43,822 nucleotides of DNA from Candidatus Gallipaludibacter merdavium (lineage in GTDB: Bacteria > Bacteroidota > Bacteroidia > Bacteroidales > Paludibacteraceae): NCBI GenBank assembly GCA_017694875.1, contig JADIMG010000096.1, positions 1 to 43,822 on the forward strand, given 5' to 3'. The translations under genes and the position numbers were made by a program. The notes below the pieces were generated by a model that saw nothing but the letters and a program-made list of their open reading frames with translations, had not been told where the DNA came from and searched no databases. Below are positions 34,646 through 43,148 of the stretch, in pieces. How positions within the stretch are numbered: the stretch's first letter is position 1; each line of letters begins with the position of its first letter.

Positions 34646-36517
34646 ATGCCGGTTAGTTATTTGCAGGTAGAACATTTAACCAAATCGTTTGGTGATAAAG
34701 TGCTGTTTTCTGATATATCGTTTGGATTGTCGGAAGGACAGAAAGTGGCGCTTATTGCCAAAAATGGGATGGGTAAGACAACGCTGTTGAACATTCTCTC
34801 AGGTACAGAGGATTATGACAGCGGTACAATAACTTTCCGAAGAGATTTGCGGGTTGGCTATCTGCATCAACAGCCGGAATTTGATCCGGAAATGAACGTT
34901 CTGGACGCTTGTCTCCAGTGTAATAATGATGCGGTAAGGACAATTATGAAGTATGAGCATTGTCTGCTGGAAGGAGATGCTGACAGAATGGGTGAGGTGA
35001 TGGCGGAGATGGATGTTCATAAGGCATGGGATTATGAGGCACGTATCAAACAGATTCTGGGTAAGCTTCACATTGAAAATCTTTCGCAGAAAATGGGACA
35101 GCTTTCCGGTGGACAGCGCAAAAGGGTAGCATTGGCTAATGTGTTGATATCTGAACCGGAACTTTTAATCTTGGACGAACCGACCAACCATTTGGACCTT
35201 GAGATGGTAGAATGGTTGGAAGATTTCTTGCGTCATTCCACTATGACCTTGTTTATGGTAACGCACGACCGCTATTTCTTGGACAGGGTGTGCAGTGATA
35301 TCCTCGAGATTGATATGAAGGGCTTGTTCCATTATAAAGGCAATTATGCCTATTATTTGGAGAAAAGGGCTGAGCGTATTGAAAATTTTAATGCGGAAAC
35401 ACAGCGCGCGCAGAATCTGTATCGGCGCGAACTGGATTGGATGAGACGACAGCCGCAAGCCCGCGGACATAAGGCACGTTCACGTATAGACGGATTCTAT
35501 GAACTGGAAGACCGTGCAAAACAGCGATTGCTGGACGATAGTGTCCAGTTGCAAGTGAAAGCCTCGTATATTGGGAGCAAGATTTTTGAGGCGCAATATA
35601 TTTCTAAATCCTATGGCGACCTGAAAATCCTGGATAATTTCTACTATAATTTTGCCCGTTACGAGAAATTGGGAATAGTCGGAAAAAATGGTACCGGAAA
35701 ATCTACTTTTCTGAAAATGCTGCTGGGCGAAGTGAAGCCAGACAGTGGCACGTTTGATATTGGCGAAACGGTGAAGTTTGGATATTATAGGCAAGACGGA
35801 TTGGAATTTGATGGACAGATGAAGGTGATTGATGTTGTACGTGATATTGCAGAAGAAATCGACTTGGGAGGAGGTAAAAAGCTGAGTGCATCACAATTCC
35901 TGCAACATTTTATGTTTTCACCCGAAACGCAGAATAATTTTGTCTATAAATTAAGTGGAGGAGAGAAACAGAGACTGCATTTGTGTACGGTGCTTATCAA
36001 AAACCCGAACTTTCTTATCTTGGATGAACCAACCAACGACTTGGATATTGTGACGTTGAATATTCTGGAGGAATATTTGCGGTCGTTTAGGGGGTGCTTG
36101 ATTGTTGTGAGTCACGACCGTTATTTTATGGATAAGGTGGTTGACCATTTACTGGTATTTAAAGGGAATGGCGTTATACAGGATTATCCCGGTAACTATA
36201 CACAATACCGTGAATGGCGTGAGGAACAGGAACGGCAGAAGGAAAAAACAAATGCACCCAAAGTGCAGCGAAAACCGGACTCTGTATCTAAAGACGAAAA
36301 GCCGCGCAAATTGACTTATAAAGAACGCATGGAATATGAGGCTTTGGATAAGGAGATTCCGGAACTGGAGGCGGAAAAAACGGCCATAGAGGAGAAAATG
36401 TCTTCTGGAACTTGTTCCGGTGAGGAGATAACCCGTCTGTCACAGCGATTTGCAGAACTGAATGATATGTTGGATGAGAAAGGCTTGCGTTGGCTGGAAT
36501 TGGGCGAATTGATGTAA
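34646..36517 (+). CDS. ABC-F family ATPase (Uup-like)
   Basis: The 623-residue soluble protein has two ATP-binding domains and no membrane helices. Domain 1 has Walker A AKNGMGKTTL, signature LSGGQRKRVALA and Walker B LLILDEPTNHLDL. Domain 2 has Walker A GKNGTGKSTF, signature LSGGEKQRLHL and FLILDEPTNDLD. The basic interdomain linker lies at about 245-305. A C-terminal coiled-coil-like tail (about 565-623) resembles that of Uup. ABC-F proteins act on ribosomes; resistance-type members exist, but nothing here marks this one as such. A bidirectional terminator follows. Confidence 0.93.
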   Translation: MPVSYLQVEHLTKSFGDKVLFSDISFGLSEGQKVALIAKNGMGKTTLLNILSGTEDYDSGTITFRRDLRVGYLHQQPEFDPEMNVLDACLQCNNDAVRTIMKYEHCLLEGDADRMGEVMAEMDVHKAWDYEARIKQILGKLHIENLSQKMGQLSGGQRKRVALANVLISEPELLILDEPTNHLDLEMVEWLEDFLRHSTMTLFMVTHDRYFLDRVCSDILEIDMKGLFHYKGNYAYYLEKRAERIENFNAETQRAQNLYRRELDWMRRQPQARGHKARSRIDGFYELEDRAKQRLLDDSVQLQVKASYIGSKIFEAQYISKSYGDLKILDNFYYNFARYEKLGIVGKNGTGKSTFLKMLLGEVKPDSGTFDIGETVKFGYYRQDGLEFDGQMKVIDVVRDIAEEIDLGGGKKLSASQFLQHFMFSPETQNNFVYKLSGGEKQRLHLCTVLIKNPNFLILDEPTNDLDIVTLNILEEYLRSFRGCLIVVSHDRYFMDKVVDHLLVFKGNGVIQDYPGNYTQYREWREEQERQKEKTNAPKVQRKPDSVSKDEKPRKLTYKERMEYEALDKEIPELEAEKTAIEEKMSSGTCSGEEITRLSQRFAELNDMLDEKGLRWLELGELM

Positions 36518-36524
36518 AGCCAAT

Positions 36525-36554
36525 AAAAAAACCAAGCATTTGCTTGGTTTTTTT
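36525..36554. terminator. Bidirectional terminator between ABC-F and HU genes
   Basis: A 14-bp perfect stem (36525-36538 with 36541-36554, core ACCAAGCA with TGCTTGGT) has a very short loop. A-run and T-run ends serve both strands. Confidence 0.9.
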
Positions 36555-36572
36555 ACGTTGACAGCAATGCAA

Positions 36573-36845
36573 TTAATTGAGCGCTGCGTTTAATTTAGAG
36601 CCTGCCTTAAACTTGGCAGATTTCTTAGCTGGGATAGTAATTGTTTGCTTGGTAGCAGGATTGATACCTTGACGTTCTCCTCTTTCCATTACAGAGAATG
36701 TTCCAAATCCTGGAAGAACAATTTTTTCGCCTTTTGCTAACTCCATTTCGATAACTTTCATAGCAGCGTCAAATACATTCTGTGCATTGGCTGCGCTAAC
36801 TCCAGCTTGTGCTGCAATTGCTTTCACTAATTCGGCTTTTGTCAT
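36573..36845 (-). CDS. hup: HU family DNA-binding protein
   Basis: The 90-residue protein is a standard HU. The N-terminal helices (MTKAELVKAIAAQAGVSAAN) lead to the beta-arm region with LPGFGTFSVMERGERQGINP, and the DNA-contact Pro lies in GINPATKQTITIPAKK. It forms dimers that bend and compact DNA. It is single-gene, convergent with the ABC-F gene, and has a strong promoter on the minus strand at 36902-36932 with a leader of about 50 bases. Confidence 0.97.
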   Translation of the reverse strand: MTKAELVKAIAAQAGVSAANAQNVFDAAMKVIEMELAKGEKIVLPGFGTFSVMERGERQGINPATKQTITIPAKKSAKFKAGSKLNAALN

Positions 36846-36901
36846 AATTTTAAGTTTTAATGATTAAAGGGATAATGTTGCTTTTCATAGAAATATTACC
36901 G

Positions 36902-36932
36902 CAAATATAGGGTTTTGTTGGTAAAAACCAAA
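36902..36932 (-). promoter_or_regulatory. Promoter of the HU gene
   Basis: On the minus strand, TTTG (36932-36929) and TATATTTG (36909-36902) are 19 bases apart. Expected start is ~36895. Confidence 0.75.
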
Positions 36933-37294
36933 ATGAAACGACGAAAAATCGATTATTCTTGGAAAAATATTGCAAAAAAACGCAAAATACAGCTGTAAAT
37001 ATGCCGAAAAGTAGAATTTGAAGGCTTGATGGCGCAATAATCAGAGGAAAATGTATCTCCCGATAGGAATGAATTTTGTCGTTTAAGCCAATCCTTTCAT
37101 TGGATAAGGGAGATGTTGTTGGTATATTTTTTGAGCAAATTTGTTTTTTCTTGGAGAGTGGTAGAATATATGATTGAAAATAGAAGGTGAAAATGCTGAA
37201 AAAGACGATAAGCATTTCCAATGTATATATCTATAATGGGATGTGATGTTTGACCTATTGAGGTTGGACAGTGGGAATGCGGCATTTGTTGTGA

Positions 37295-37377
37295 GGGGGC
37301 GTGTCGAAACAACAAGTCTGAATTCTGAGGGCTGCGCCACAGATTGCATAGTATGGCATCCCATCTTATTCTTATCC
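37295..37377 (+). repeat. Dispersed repeat, copy 3 (shortened)
   Basis: GGGGGCGTGTCGAAAC, a diverged left arm, passes almost directly into CTGAATTCTGA. It continues with ACAGATTGCATAGTATGGCA. The right half closely follows copy 2 (GAATTCTGA, ACAG, ATTGCATGGTATGGCA). The right hairpin arm and the middle of the element are missing. Confidence 0.6.
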
Positions 37378-37384
37378 ATGACTG

Positions 37385-37415
37385 ATTGATAGGTGAGTTT
37401 TTTTTCCTATTTTTG
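37385..37415 (+). promoter_or_regulatory. Promoter of the rhomboid pair
   Basis: ATTG at 37385-37388 and TATTTTTG at 37408-37415 are 19 bases apart. Expected start is ~37422. Confidence 0.6.
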
Positions 37416-37444
37416 TGACCTCAATATTATATGTGTAATTTTAT

Positions 37445-38239
37445 ATGAGTCAATATCGTTCTTCTTTTTGGTCTTCTTTGCCTCCCGTTGTGCGTAACCT
37501 ATTGGCCATTAACCTGATATTCTGGCTGGCAGATTTATTGTTGCCCAAGATATTACAATCCAGTTTCCCAACTTTTAACTTGACGGATGTATTAGGCATG
37601 CATTACTGGGCCTCAGAAAAGTTCAATGTGTTGCAGATGCTGACCTATATGTTTATGCACGCCGGCTTTGACCATCTGTTTTTTAATATGTTTGCGGTTT
37701 TTATGTTTGGCCCTGTTCTTGAACAGAAATGGGGTAGCTGGCGTTTCCTGTTTTATTATTTTGTTACCGGTGTCGGTGCTGCAGTGGTTCAGCAGATTAT
37801 GTGGACCATTGATTATCAACCATTGATAGGGGCCATCAATAATGCTATTGCGGCAAATTCCGGTGTGGGGCTTTTGGAATATGAAGGAAAGTTGCGCACA
37901 ATACTTTCCTTCGGGGATTTGACTTCTTTTCATGCTCCCGAGTTGTTGCACATGAAGCAATTAATAGTAGATGCTCCTTTGACAGTAGGTGCTTCCGGAG
38001 CTGTTTTCGGCTTGCTGCTCGCATTTGGCTGGCTCTTCCCGGAAGCACGTCTGATGCTGGTCTTTCTGCCGATTCCGATTAAAGCACGGGTGTTTGTCTT
38101 GTTATATGCCGTAGTGGAACTCTTTTTGGGCGTAGCCAACTTCTCAGGTGACAACGTAGCCCACTTTGCTCATTTGGGGGGGATGATATTTGGTTATTTC
38201 GTTATTCTTTATTGGAAGAAAAAGGGAAACTTGTACTAG
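37445..38239 (+). CDS. Rhomboid family intramembrane serine protease (first)
   Basis: The 264-residue protein has about six membrane helices. The catalytic Ser184 lies in VGASGAVFG and the catalytic His243 in HFAHLGGMIFG, with the helix-2 HxxxN-type motif DHLFFNMFAVFMFGP. An insertion of about 50 residues (120-170) sits before the serine helix. It would cleave membrane proteins within the bilayer; its substrates are unknown. A second rhomboid begins 1 base after the stop. Confidence 0.93.
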   Translation: MSQYRSSFWSSLPPVVRNLLAINLIFWLADLLLPKILQSSFPTFNLTDVLGMHYWASEKFNVLQMLTYMFMHAGFDHLFFNMFAVFMFGPVLEQKWGSWRFLFYYFVTGVGAAVVQQIMWTIDYQPLIGAINNAIAANSGVGLLEYEGKLRTILSFGDLTSFHAPELLHMKQLIVDAPLTVGASGAVFGLLLAFGWLFPEARLMLVFLPIPIKARVFVLLYAVVELFLGVANFSGDNVAHFAHLGGMIFGYFVILYWKKKGNLY

Positions 38240-38240
38240 T

Positions 38241-39116
38241 ATGGATTTTTTCAGGCAAATTCAATATCATTTCAAGCAGGGGGATATATTGACACGCCTC
38301 ATTGGCCTTAATGTTGGTATATGGGTAGTGGTGACGGTGGTAAATGTTATTTTACGGCTCTTTAATATCCATTTTTCCCAATATATTGAATATCTTGCTG
38401 TCCCCTCGGCACTACCATTGGTCATTAAACGAATCTGGACTTTGGTGACCTATATGTTTTTGCACAAAGGCATTCTACATCTGTTGTTCAATATGTTGTG
38501 TCTGTATTGGTTTGGCAAGATGTTTCTGTTTGCCTATAGCCAAAAACAGTTGTTGGGACTTTATATAAACGGTGGATTGCTGGGCGCATTGGTGTACCTG
38601 ATTTCGTATAATGTGTTTCCTTTTTTTACCCAAAATCCGCAAATAACTTACTTGATGGGAGCCTCTGCTTCTATTATGGCGATTATTATTGCAGTGGCTA
38701 TGCAAATGCCGAATATGGAGCTGCGCTTCTTTTTGATGGGCAGCCTAAAATTGAAATATGTTGCATTGATCGTGGTGGCTATTAGCCTGTTGGGAATAAC
38801 TTCTGCCAATTCAGGAGGAGAACTGGCACATCTGGGTGGGGCTTTGGCAGGTTATTTATTTATTGTATTTTTGCGACGTGGAATTGACTGCACGAAGTGG
38901 TTTACTGCTATAGCTAACGGGTTTGTTAATCTCTTTGTTCCAAGAAAGCGGGTAAAAAGAACAAAGTTCCATTATGCCAAACCAATGTCTGATGCAGAGT
39001 ATAACCAGGCCAAAGCTAAGCAGAATCGTGAAGTGGATGCTATCTTGGATAAAATTAAACGTTCGGGTTATGAAAGCCTGACAGAAGATGAAAAGAAAAA
39101 ACTCTTTCAAAGATAG
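38241..39116 (+). CDS. Rhomboid family intramembrane serine protease (second)
   Basis: From ATG 38241 the protein has 291 residues and about six helices. The serine motif is GASAS (Ser142) instead of GASG, and His197 lies in ELAHLGGALAGY; HLLFNMLCLYWFG is the conserved second helix. The cytoplasmic tail (about 215-291) is charged (AEYNQAKAKQNREVDAILDK) and may bind a partner. An in-frame ATG at 38190 lies inside the first rhomboid gene and is rejected. The gene begins one base after the first rhomboid and its end overlaps the next gene by 29 bases. Confidence 0.92.
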   Translation: MDFFRQIQYHFKQGDILTRLIGLNVGIWVVVTVVNVILRLFNIHFSQYIEYLAVPSALPLVIKRIWTLVTYMFLHKGILHLLFNMLCLYWFGKMFLFAYSQKQLLGLYINGGLLGALVYLISYNVFPFFTQNPQITYLMGASASIMAIIIAVAMQMPNMELRFFLMGSLKLKYVALIVVAISLLGITSANSGGELAHLGGALAGYLFIVFLRRGIDCTKWFTAIANGFVNLFVPRKRVKRTKFHYAKPMSDAEYNQAKAKQNREVDAILDKIKRSGYESLTEDEKKKLFQR

Positions 39117-40236
39117 TCGGCCTTGGTATAGGCGTATAGGCAAGGGAGCGGTTATTGCCCTCAATATGCTCGTGGCCTTGCTTATGCTGTTGGGAGGATT
39201 GTCTGTTTGGATAAATCCCCAAACAGTGGCCTTTCCCGCTTATTTGGGATTGTTTTTTCCGGTTTTGGTGTTGCTGAATGTGCTGTTCATTGTTTTTTGG
39301 CTCTTTTTGCGTGATTATTGGGCTGTTTTGTCTTTGGTCATGATGCTGTTGGTGGGAGGACAGGTGGTTAATACATTTGCTTGCAATTTCTCTGATGCTG
39401 CGAAGAATGTGAGTGAAGCCCCCGTGTTGACCATGATGAGTTATAATACAATGTCTTGTGGCCAGTTTGCCAAAGCGACGAAGGAGAAAGGAAATCCGGT
39501 TTTGGATGATATAGTTAAAGAAAATCCCGATGTTGTATGTATGCAGGAGTTTGCGGTCTCAAAATATAAAGAGTATTTGCAGATGGCAGATGTGAAAAGG
39601 GTTTTGAAGGCATATCCTTATAGTCATATAGAATTTACTATAGACAATAAGTATAAGAAAATGGGAATAGCTACCTTCTCAAAATTCCCGATTATAAGGA
39701 AAAGCAATCTGGACATTGCATCGAGTTTTAATATGGCTATTTGTTCCGATATCGTGGTGAGAGGCGATACAGTGCGAATTTTCAATTGCCATCTGGAGTC
39801 AAATAAATTGACGGAAGGAGATGTTAAGATGCAGTCCGACTTGATGAAGGACTTTGATACAAAAAGGGCGGGCGATTATGCAGAGCTGGTTTCGAAAAAA
39901 TTGGCTGAGGCATATAGCTTTAGAGCATCGCAGGCACAGCAGATTTCTGCCGCGCTGGAAGAATGTACATATCCGGTTCTGTTGTGTGGTGATTTTAATG
40001 ATGTTCCCGTTTCCTATACCTATCAAACAATAAAAGGTAAAAGGCTGAAAGATGCTTTTATTGAAAATGGTTTTGGATTTGGCTTGACGTTTCAGAAAAA
40101 TCTGATGAACGTTAGAATCGACTATATTATGCACGATGATAATTTTGTAGCGGGTGATTTTCAAGTGGGTAAAACTAAGTATTCGGACCATTATCCTATT
40201 AAATGTACTATATATAGAGCAGAAAAGCATAGCTAA
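39088..40236 (+). CDS. Endonuclease/exonuclease/phosphatase family membrane protein
   Basis: The 382-residue protein starts with about three membrane helices (20-110). The EEP fold follows (about 115-380) with SYNTMSCG, VVCMQEFAV (metal Glu), FNCHLESNK, LLCGDFNDVPVSYTY (catalytic Asp/Asn), RIDYIMHD and YSDHYPI (catalytic His). The EEP domain probably faces the periplasm and acts on a phosphodiester or phosphate monoester; the substrate is unknown. The start overlaps the end of the second rhomboid by 29 bases, so these genes are coupled. Confidence 0.88.
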   Translation: MKRKNSFKDSRPWYRRIGKGAVIALNMLVALLMLLGGLSVWINPQTVAFPAYLGLFFPVLVLLNVLFIVFWLFLRDYWAVLSLVMMLLVGGQVVNTFACNFSDAAKNVSEAPVLTMMSYNTMSCGQFAKATKEKGNPVLDDIVKENPDVVCMQEFAVSKYKEYLQMADVKRVLKAYPYSHIEFTIDNKYKKMGIATFSKFPIIRKSNLDIASSFNMAICSDIVVRGDTVRIFNCHLESNKLTEGDVKMQSDLMKDFDTKRAGDYAELVSKKLAEAYSFRASQAQQISAALEECTYPVLLCGDFNDVPVSYTYQTIKGKRLKDAFIENGFGFGLTFQKNLMNVRIDYIMHDDNFVAGDFQVGKTKYSDHYPIKCTIYRAEKHS

Positions 40237-40269
40237 CCAAAGTATAAATTTAAATTAAAAACAAAAACC

Positions 40270-40644
40270 ATGAACATTCCAGCAAATCTTAAGTACACGA
40301 ACGAACATGAATGGATTCGTGTAGAAGGAAACGAAGCTTATGTAGGTATTACCGATTTTGCCCAAAATGAATTAGGTGAAATTGTCTTTGTTGAAGTTGA
40401 AACCGTGGGCGAAACCATTGAAGCCGGAGGCGTATTCGGTAGTGTGGAAGCCGTTAAGACTGTTTCTGACTTGAACATGCCTGTTACAGGCGAAGTGCTA
40501 GAGTTTAATGCAGAATTGGAGGAACATCCTGAGTTGGTAAATGAAGACCCTTATGGAAAGGGTTGGATGGTTAAAATATCGGTGAACGATGCTTCCGAAC
40601 TGGATAACCTTTTGGATGCTGCAGGATATCAAGCAATTATTTAG
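40270..40644 (+). CDS. gcvH: Glycine cleavage system H protein
   Basis: The 124-residue protein has the standard H-protein fold. The lipoylated lysine is Lys63 in [10 protein letters not shown], and [20 protein letters not shown] and [12 protein letters not shown] are conserved. It shuttles the methylamine group between the P and T proteins, which are not in this window. No TAnnTTTG element lies just upstream, so it is probably read from the rhomboid/EEP unit. The repeat hairpin at 40661 lies 17 bases after the stop. Confidence 0.96.
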   Translation: MNIPANLKYTNEHEWIRVEGNEAYVGITDFAQNELGEIVFVEVETVGETIEAGGVFGSVEAVKTVSDLNMPVTGEVLEFNAELEEHPELVNEDPYGKGWMVKISVNDASELDNLLDAAGYQAII

Positions 40645-40660
40645 TATATAACAACTATTG

Positions 40661-40830
40661 AGGGGCTGTATCAAAAGATTGATTTTGGTGCAGCCCCTTA
40701 AGGTATGTCAAAACATATAAGATGCAAGGCGCTGAAGGTGAAAGGCGCTTACAGATAGGGATGACTGGACCTGAATTCTGATAGACAGTAAATTGCATGG
40801 TATGGCACACCGACATTTTTAATAAGATAG
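40661..40830 (+). repeat. Dispersed hairpin-plus-tail repeat, copy 2 (left part is a terminator)
   Basis: A 16-bp stem (40661-40676 with 40683-40698, loop GATTGA) contains two T-G pairs where copy 1 has Watson-Crick pairs. The tail repeats TATGTCA, GATGCAAG, GAATTCTG (40773-40780) and ATGGCACACCGACATTTTT in the same order as copy 1. The element fills nearly the whole gcvH-purE gap. The hairpin may act as a terminator or processing site between them. Confidence 0.8.
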
Positions 40831-40836
40831 AAAAAT

Positions 40837-41343
40837 ATGACACCCGAAGTTAGTATTATTATGGGCAGTACCTCTGATTTGCCCATTATGGAAAAAGCAG
40901 CCAAACTTTTGGATGAGTTTGAAGTGCCATTTGAAATAAATGCCTTGTCGGCCCACCGCACACCGGAACAGGTGGAATTGTTTGCAAAGGCTGCGAAACA
41001 AAGAGGAATAAAGGTGATTATTGCGGCGGCTGGAATGGCGGCTGCTCTTCCTGGAGTTATTGCCAGTATGACGACTCTTCCTGTGATTGGCGTTCCAATC
41101 AGTTCTAAATTGGACGGTATGGATGCTCTCCTTTCCATTGTACAGATGCCTCCCGGTATCCCTGTGGCTACTGTTGGAATTGATGGGGCTTTAAATGCGG
41201 CAATATTGGCATTGCAATTTATTGCGCAAGCTGACGAAAAGGTTGAAAAACGCTTGGAAGCCTACAAAGAAGGACTAAAGAAGAAAATTGTAGATGCCAA
41301 CGAAGCTTTGGCAAAAGTGCATTATAACTATAAAGTCAATTAG
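40837..41343 (+). CDS. purE: N5-carboxyaminoimidazole ribonucleotide mutase
   Basis: The 168-residue protein is a class I PurE. It has the [10 protein letters not shown] loop, the [10 protein letters not shown] motif with the catalytic His, [16 protein letters not shown] and [20 protein letters not shown]. It isomerises N5-CAIR to CAIR in purine synthesis. No separate promoter is visible between the repeat and its ATG, so it may depend on read-through from gcvH or on an element I cannot recognise. A strong terminator follows. Confidence 0.96.
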   Translation: MTPEVSIIMGSTSDLPIMEKAAKLLDEFEVPFEINALSAHRTPEQVELFAKAAKQRGIKVIIAAAGMAAALPGVIASMTTLPVIGVPISSKLDGMDALLSIVQMPPGIPVATVGIDGALNAAILALQFIAQADEKVEKRLEAYKEGLKKKIVDANEALAKVHYNYKVN

Positions 41344-41400
41344 TGGCCGCATCAGAAATGTGCAAAATATTGCTGTAGTGATGGCAGATAGATAACGGAT

Positions 41401-41443
41401 ACAAATAAGGTTGGAAGTACTAGAGACTTCCAACCTTATTTGT
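41401..41443. terminator. Bidirectional terminator between purE and small membrane protein gene
   Basis: A perfect 18-bp stem (41401-41418 with 41426-41443, core AAGGTTGGAAGT) has a 7-base loop. It lies between convergent genes. Confidence 0.9.
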
Positions 41444-41464
41444 GTAGTGTAGATGTCTTATAAA

Positions 41465-41662
41465 TTATTTCTTCTTCTTGAACAACCCACTAAAATATAT
41501 TAAGCATAAAAAGGAGATAATACAGATGCCTAATAAAGCATAGCTGATATAATACATTGTTTCTCCGCCACCTCCTTCTGCATACATCTCAGCTTGGTTG
41601 TACACAATGGAAAAACCGATAAGACTGGCTATCCAAATAATAAGTGATAAAATTCTTCTCAT
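41465..41662 (-). CDS. Small two-helix membrane protein, unknown
   Basis: This 65-residue protein has two hydrophobic segments (about 5-21 and 37-59) separated by a short polar loop with GGGGE, and it ends in a run of lysines. I do not recognise the family. Support comes from the regular helix-loop-helix pattern and the terminator just after the stop. Its ATG overlaps the TGA of a short upstream frame (see 41665-41796), which hints at coupling or at a decayed partner gene. A weak -7-like TATCTTTA lies at 41675-41668 on the minus strand. Confidence 0.5.
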   Translation of the reverse strand: MRRILSLIIWIASLIGFSIVYNQAEMYAEGGGGETMYYISYALLGICIISFLCLIYFSGLFKKKK

Positions 41663-41969
41663 AGTAGTAAAGATAATGGAAATCCTAAACTGTGATTTCC
41701 TGAATCGTTAATTGATTCTAGTTCATCCAAAAAGTTATCATGCGGTCGTCCGAGAACTTTTCTATATGGACGCTTGCTGCAAATAATAAAATATTTTTAA
41801 TTGTTTGTGGATTGGGAGACAAAAGCTCCAAGTTTTTTTTGTAGGTTTGCTTTAAAAAAATAGGGGTAGTTTTTTGCATAGGCAGTCAGGATTAAATTAT
41901 TAATATGTATCTCTATAACGTTGACTGTAACAGAATATTATGCAAATCGATATTTTTTCTTTCAAAAGA
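41663..41969. other. Intergenic region between small ORF and rlmI-like gene
   Basis: This 307-base gap is AT-rich. It holds a 45-codon open stretch on the minus strand (41665-41796) ending at the small gene's start. An imperfect plus-strand hairpin lies near 41812-41840 (TTGGGAG/CTCCAAG-like, then T8) with no identified plus-strand gene before it. I see nothing else definite. Confidence 0.5.
41665..41796 (-). pseudogene. Possible remnant coding stretch upstream of small membrane gene
   Basis: On the minus strand an open stretch of about 45 codons ends in TGA that overlaps the ATG of the 65-residue gene (ATGA). Its product contains GRPHDNFLDELESINDSG and NHSLGFPLSLLL. No ATG or usual start is seen, and a TAA lies just upstream. 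It could be the end of a decayed gene or simply chance; an open run of this length is not rare. Confidence 0.2.
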
Positions 41970-43148
41970 TTATTCTACCCACAGTACAAGACCTTTCAAA
42001 TATTCTCCCTCCGGATGATAGATGTTTATCGGGTGGTCGGCTGGTTGGGAGAGTTGATGTAAAATTCTGACACGCCTTTTGCTTTGTGCCGCGGCACTGA
42101 ATACGGCAAGCCGGAATTGCTCCTTGTCAACTACTTGTGAGCAGGAGAATGTGAACAGGAGACCGTTAGGTTTAATTTGTTCGAATGCTTTGGCATTAAG
42201 TCGTTTGTAGCCTTGCAGTGCATTGCGGAGTGCACCTCTGTGTTTGGCAAAAGCAGGAGGGTCCAGGACAATTAAATCGTATTTATCCTGTATGTTGTCC
42301 AAATACTTGAATGCATCTGTACAGATGGCCTTATGGCGTGGCTCATTGCCGAAATTCAAACGGACATTTTCATTGGTCAGTTCTATGGCCCGTGCGGAAC
42401 TGTCTACAGAATCTACGTGCAAGGCACCACCCCTGAGGGCATATACAGAGAAACCGCCTGTATAACAGAACATGTTCAATACATTTTTCCCTTTGGCATA
42501 TTGCTCCAATAGGCTTCTGTTATAGCGCTGGTCCACAAAAAAACCGGTTTTCTGGCCCTTCTCCCAATCTATTTTGAGTTGCAACCCATTTTCAAGGGCA
42601 ATGTCGGTGATACTGTTTCCACCAACTAAAAAGCCCTCACCCCTTTCCGCTATTTCTGCCTTATAGGGGAGCGTCCCTTCTGATTTGTAATAAATGTGTT
42701 TGATGTTGCTGATTTCATGGACGATTGCTTCTGCAATAGATTTGCGGCAATAATGCATACCGATGGAGTGTGCTTGCATGACAGCAGTGTCATTATATAT
42801 ATCAACAATTAGCCCAGGCAAGAAGTCGCCTTCTCCATGTACAAGTCTGTATGTGTTGTTGTATGGAGATATAAGTCCTAAGTTATTACGCAAAAGATAT
42901 GCGGCATGGATACGTTTCTGCCAGAAGTTTGCGTCTATGGCCTCGTCTTTAAAAGATAATATTCTGACAGCAATACTCCCTTCTTGATAATGTCCTATGC
43001 CGAGAAAATCACCGTCAGCGCTTAATACTCTAACAATGTCTCCTTCATTGATATTGTTGTCAATTCGCTTTATCGCACCAGAGAACACCCAAGGATGAAA
43101 ACGTAATAAACTCTCCTCTTTTTTAGGTCGTAAAATGATATTTGCCAT
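41970..43148 (-). CDS. Class I SAM-dependent rRNA methyltransferase (RlmI-like)
   Basis: From ATG 43148 the protein has 392 residues. A PUA domain forms the N-terminus (about 1-75, LRPKKEESLLRFHPWVFSGA). A middle domain (about 75-185) leads to the Rossmann core: DQRYNRSLLEQYAKG, NMFCYTGGFSVYALRGG for SAM, VDSVDSS, and the catalytic-type LDPPAFAKHRG and FSCSQVVD motifs. E. coli RlmI makes m5C in 23S rRNA, and a similar role is likely. The frame extends to 43238, but the promoter at 43170-43200 (minus) starts transcription near 43163, so ATG 43148 is correct. Confidence 0.92.
   Translation of the reverse strand: MANIILRPKKEESLLRFHPWVFSGAIKRIDNNINEGDIVRVLSADGDFLGIGHYQEGSIAVRILSFKDEAIDANFWQKRIHAAYLLRNNLGLISPYNNTYRLVHGEGDFLPGLIVDIYNDTAVMQAHSIGMHYCRKSIAEAIVHEISNIKHIYYKSEGTLPYKAEIAERGEGFLVGGNSITDIALENGLQLKIDWEKGQKTGFFVDQRYNRSLLEQYAKGKNVLNMFCYTGGFSVYALRGGALHVDSVDSSARAIELTNENVRLNFGNEPRHKAICTDAFKYLDNIQDKYDLIVLDPPAFAKHRGALRNALQGYKRLNAKAFEQIKPNGLLFTFSCSQVVDKEQFRLAVFSAAAQSKRRVRILHQLSQPADHPINIYHPEGEYLKGLVLWVE

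Larger units (their letters stand above)
36846..37444. other. Intergenic region between HU and the rhomboid genes
   Basis: This 599-base divergent gap holds the HU promoter (36902-36932, minus), repeat copy 3 (37295-37377) and the rhomboid promoter (37385-37415). Frames of 98-123 codons on the minus strand (36850-37379) have low-complexity, Leu/Ser/Phe-rich products with no recognisable domain, and one starts inside the repeat. I do not call a gene here. Confidence 0.6.

Noticed and set aside
34646-36517. Antibiotic-resistance role for the ABC-F protein
   Set aside because: Its C-terminal coiled-coil and overall layout fit housekeeping Uup-like members; nothing in sequence or context indicates resistance.
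36850-37379. Overlapping minus-strand frames of 72-123 codons upstream of HU
   Set aside because: Low-complexity products; the frames run through the HU promoter and the repeat copy.
41343-41400. A fourth copy of the dispersed repeat after purE
   Set aside because: Only a short stretch (GGCCGCATCAGAAAT) resembles the left arm; no tail elements follow.
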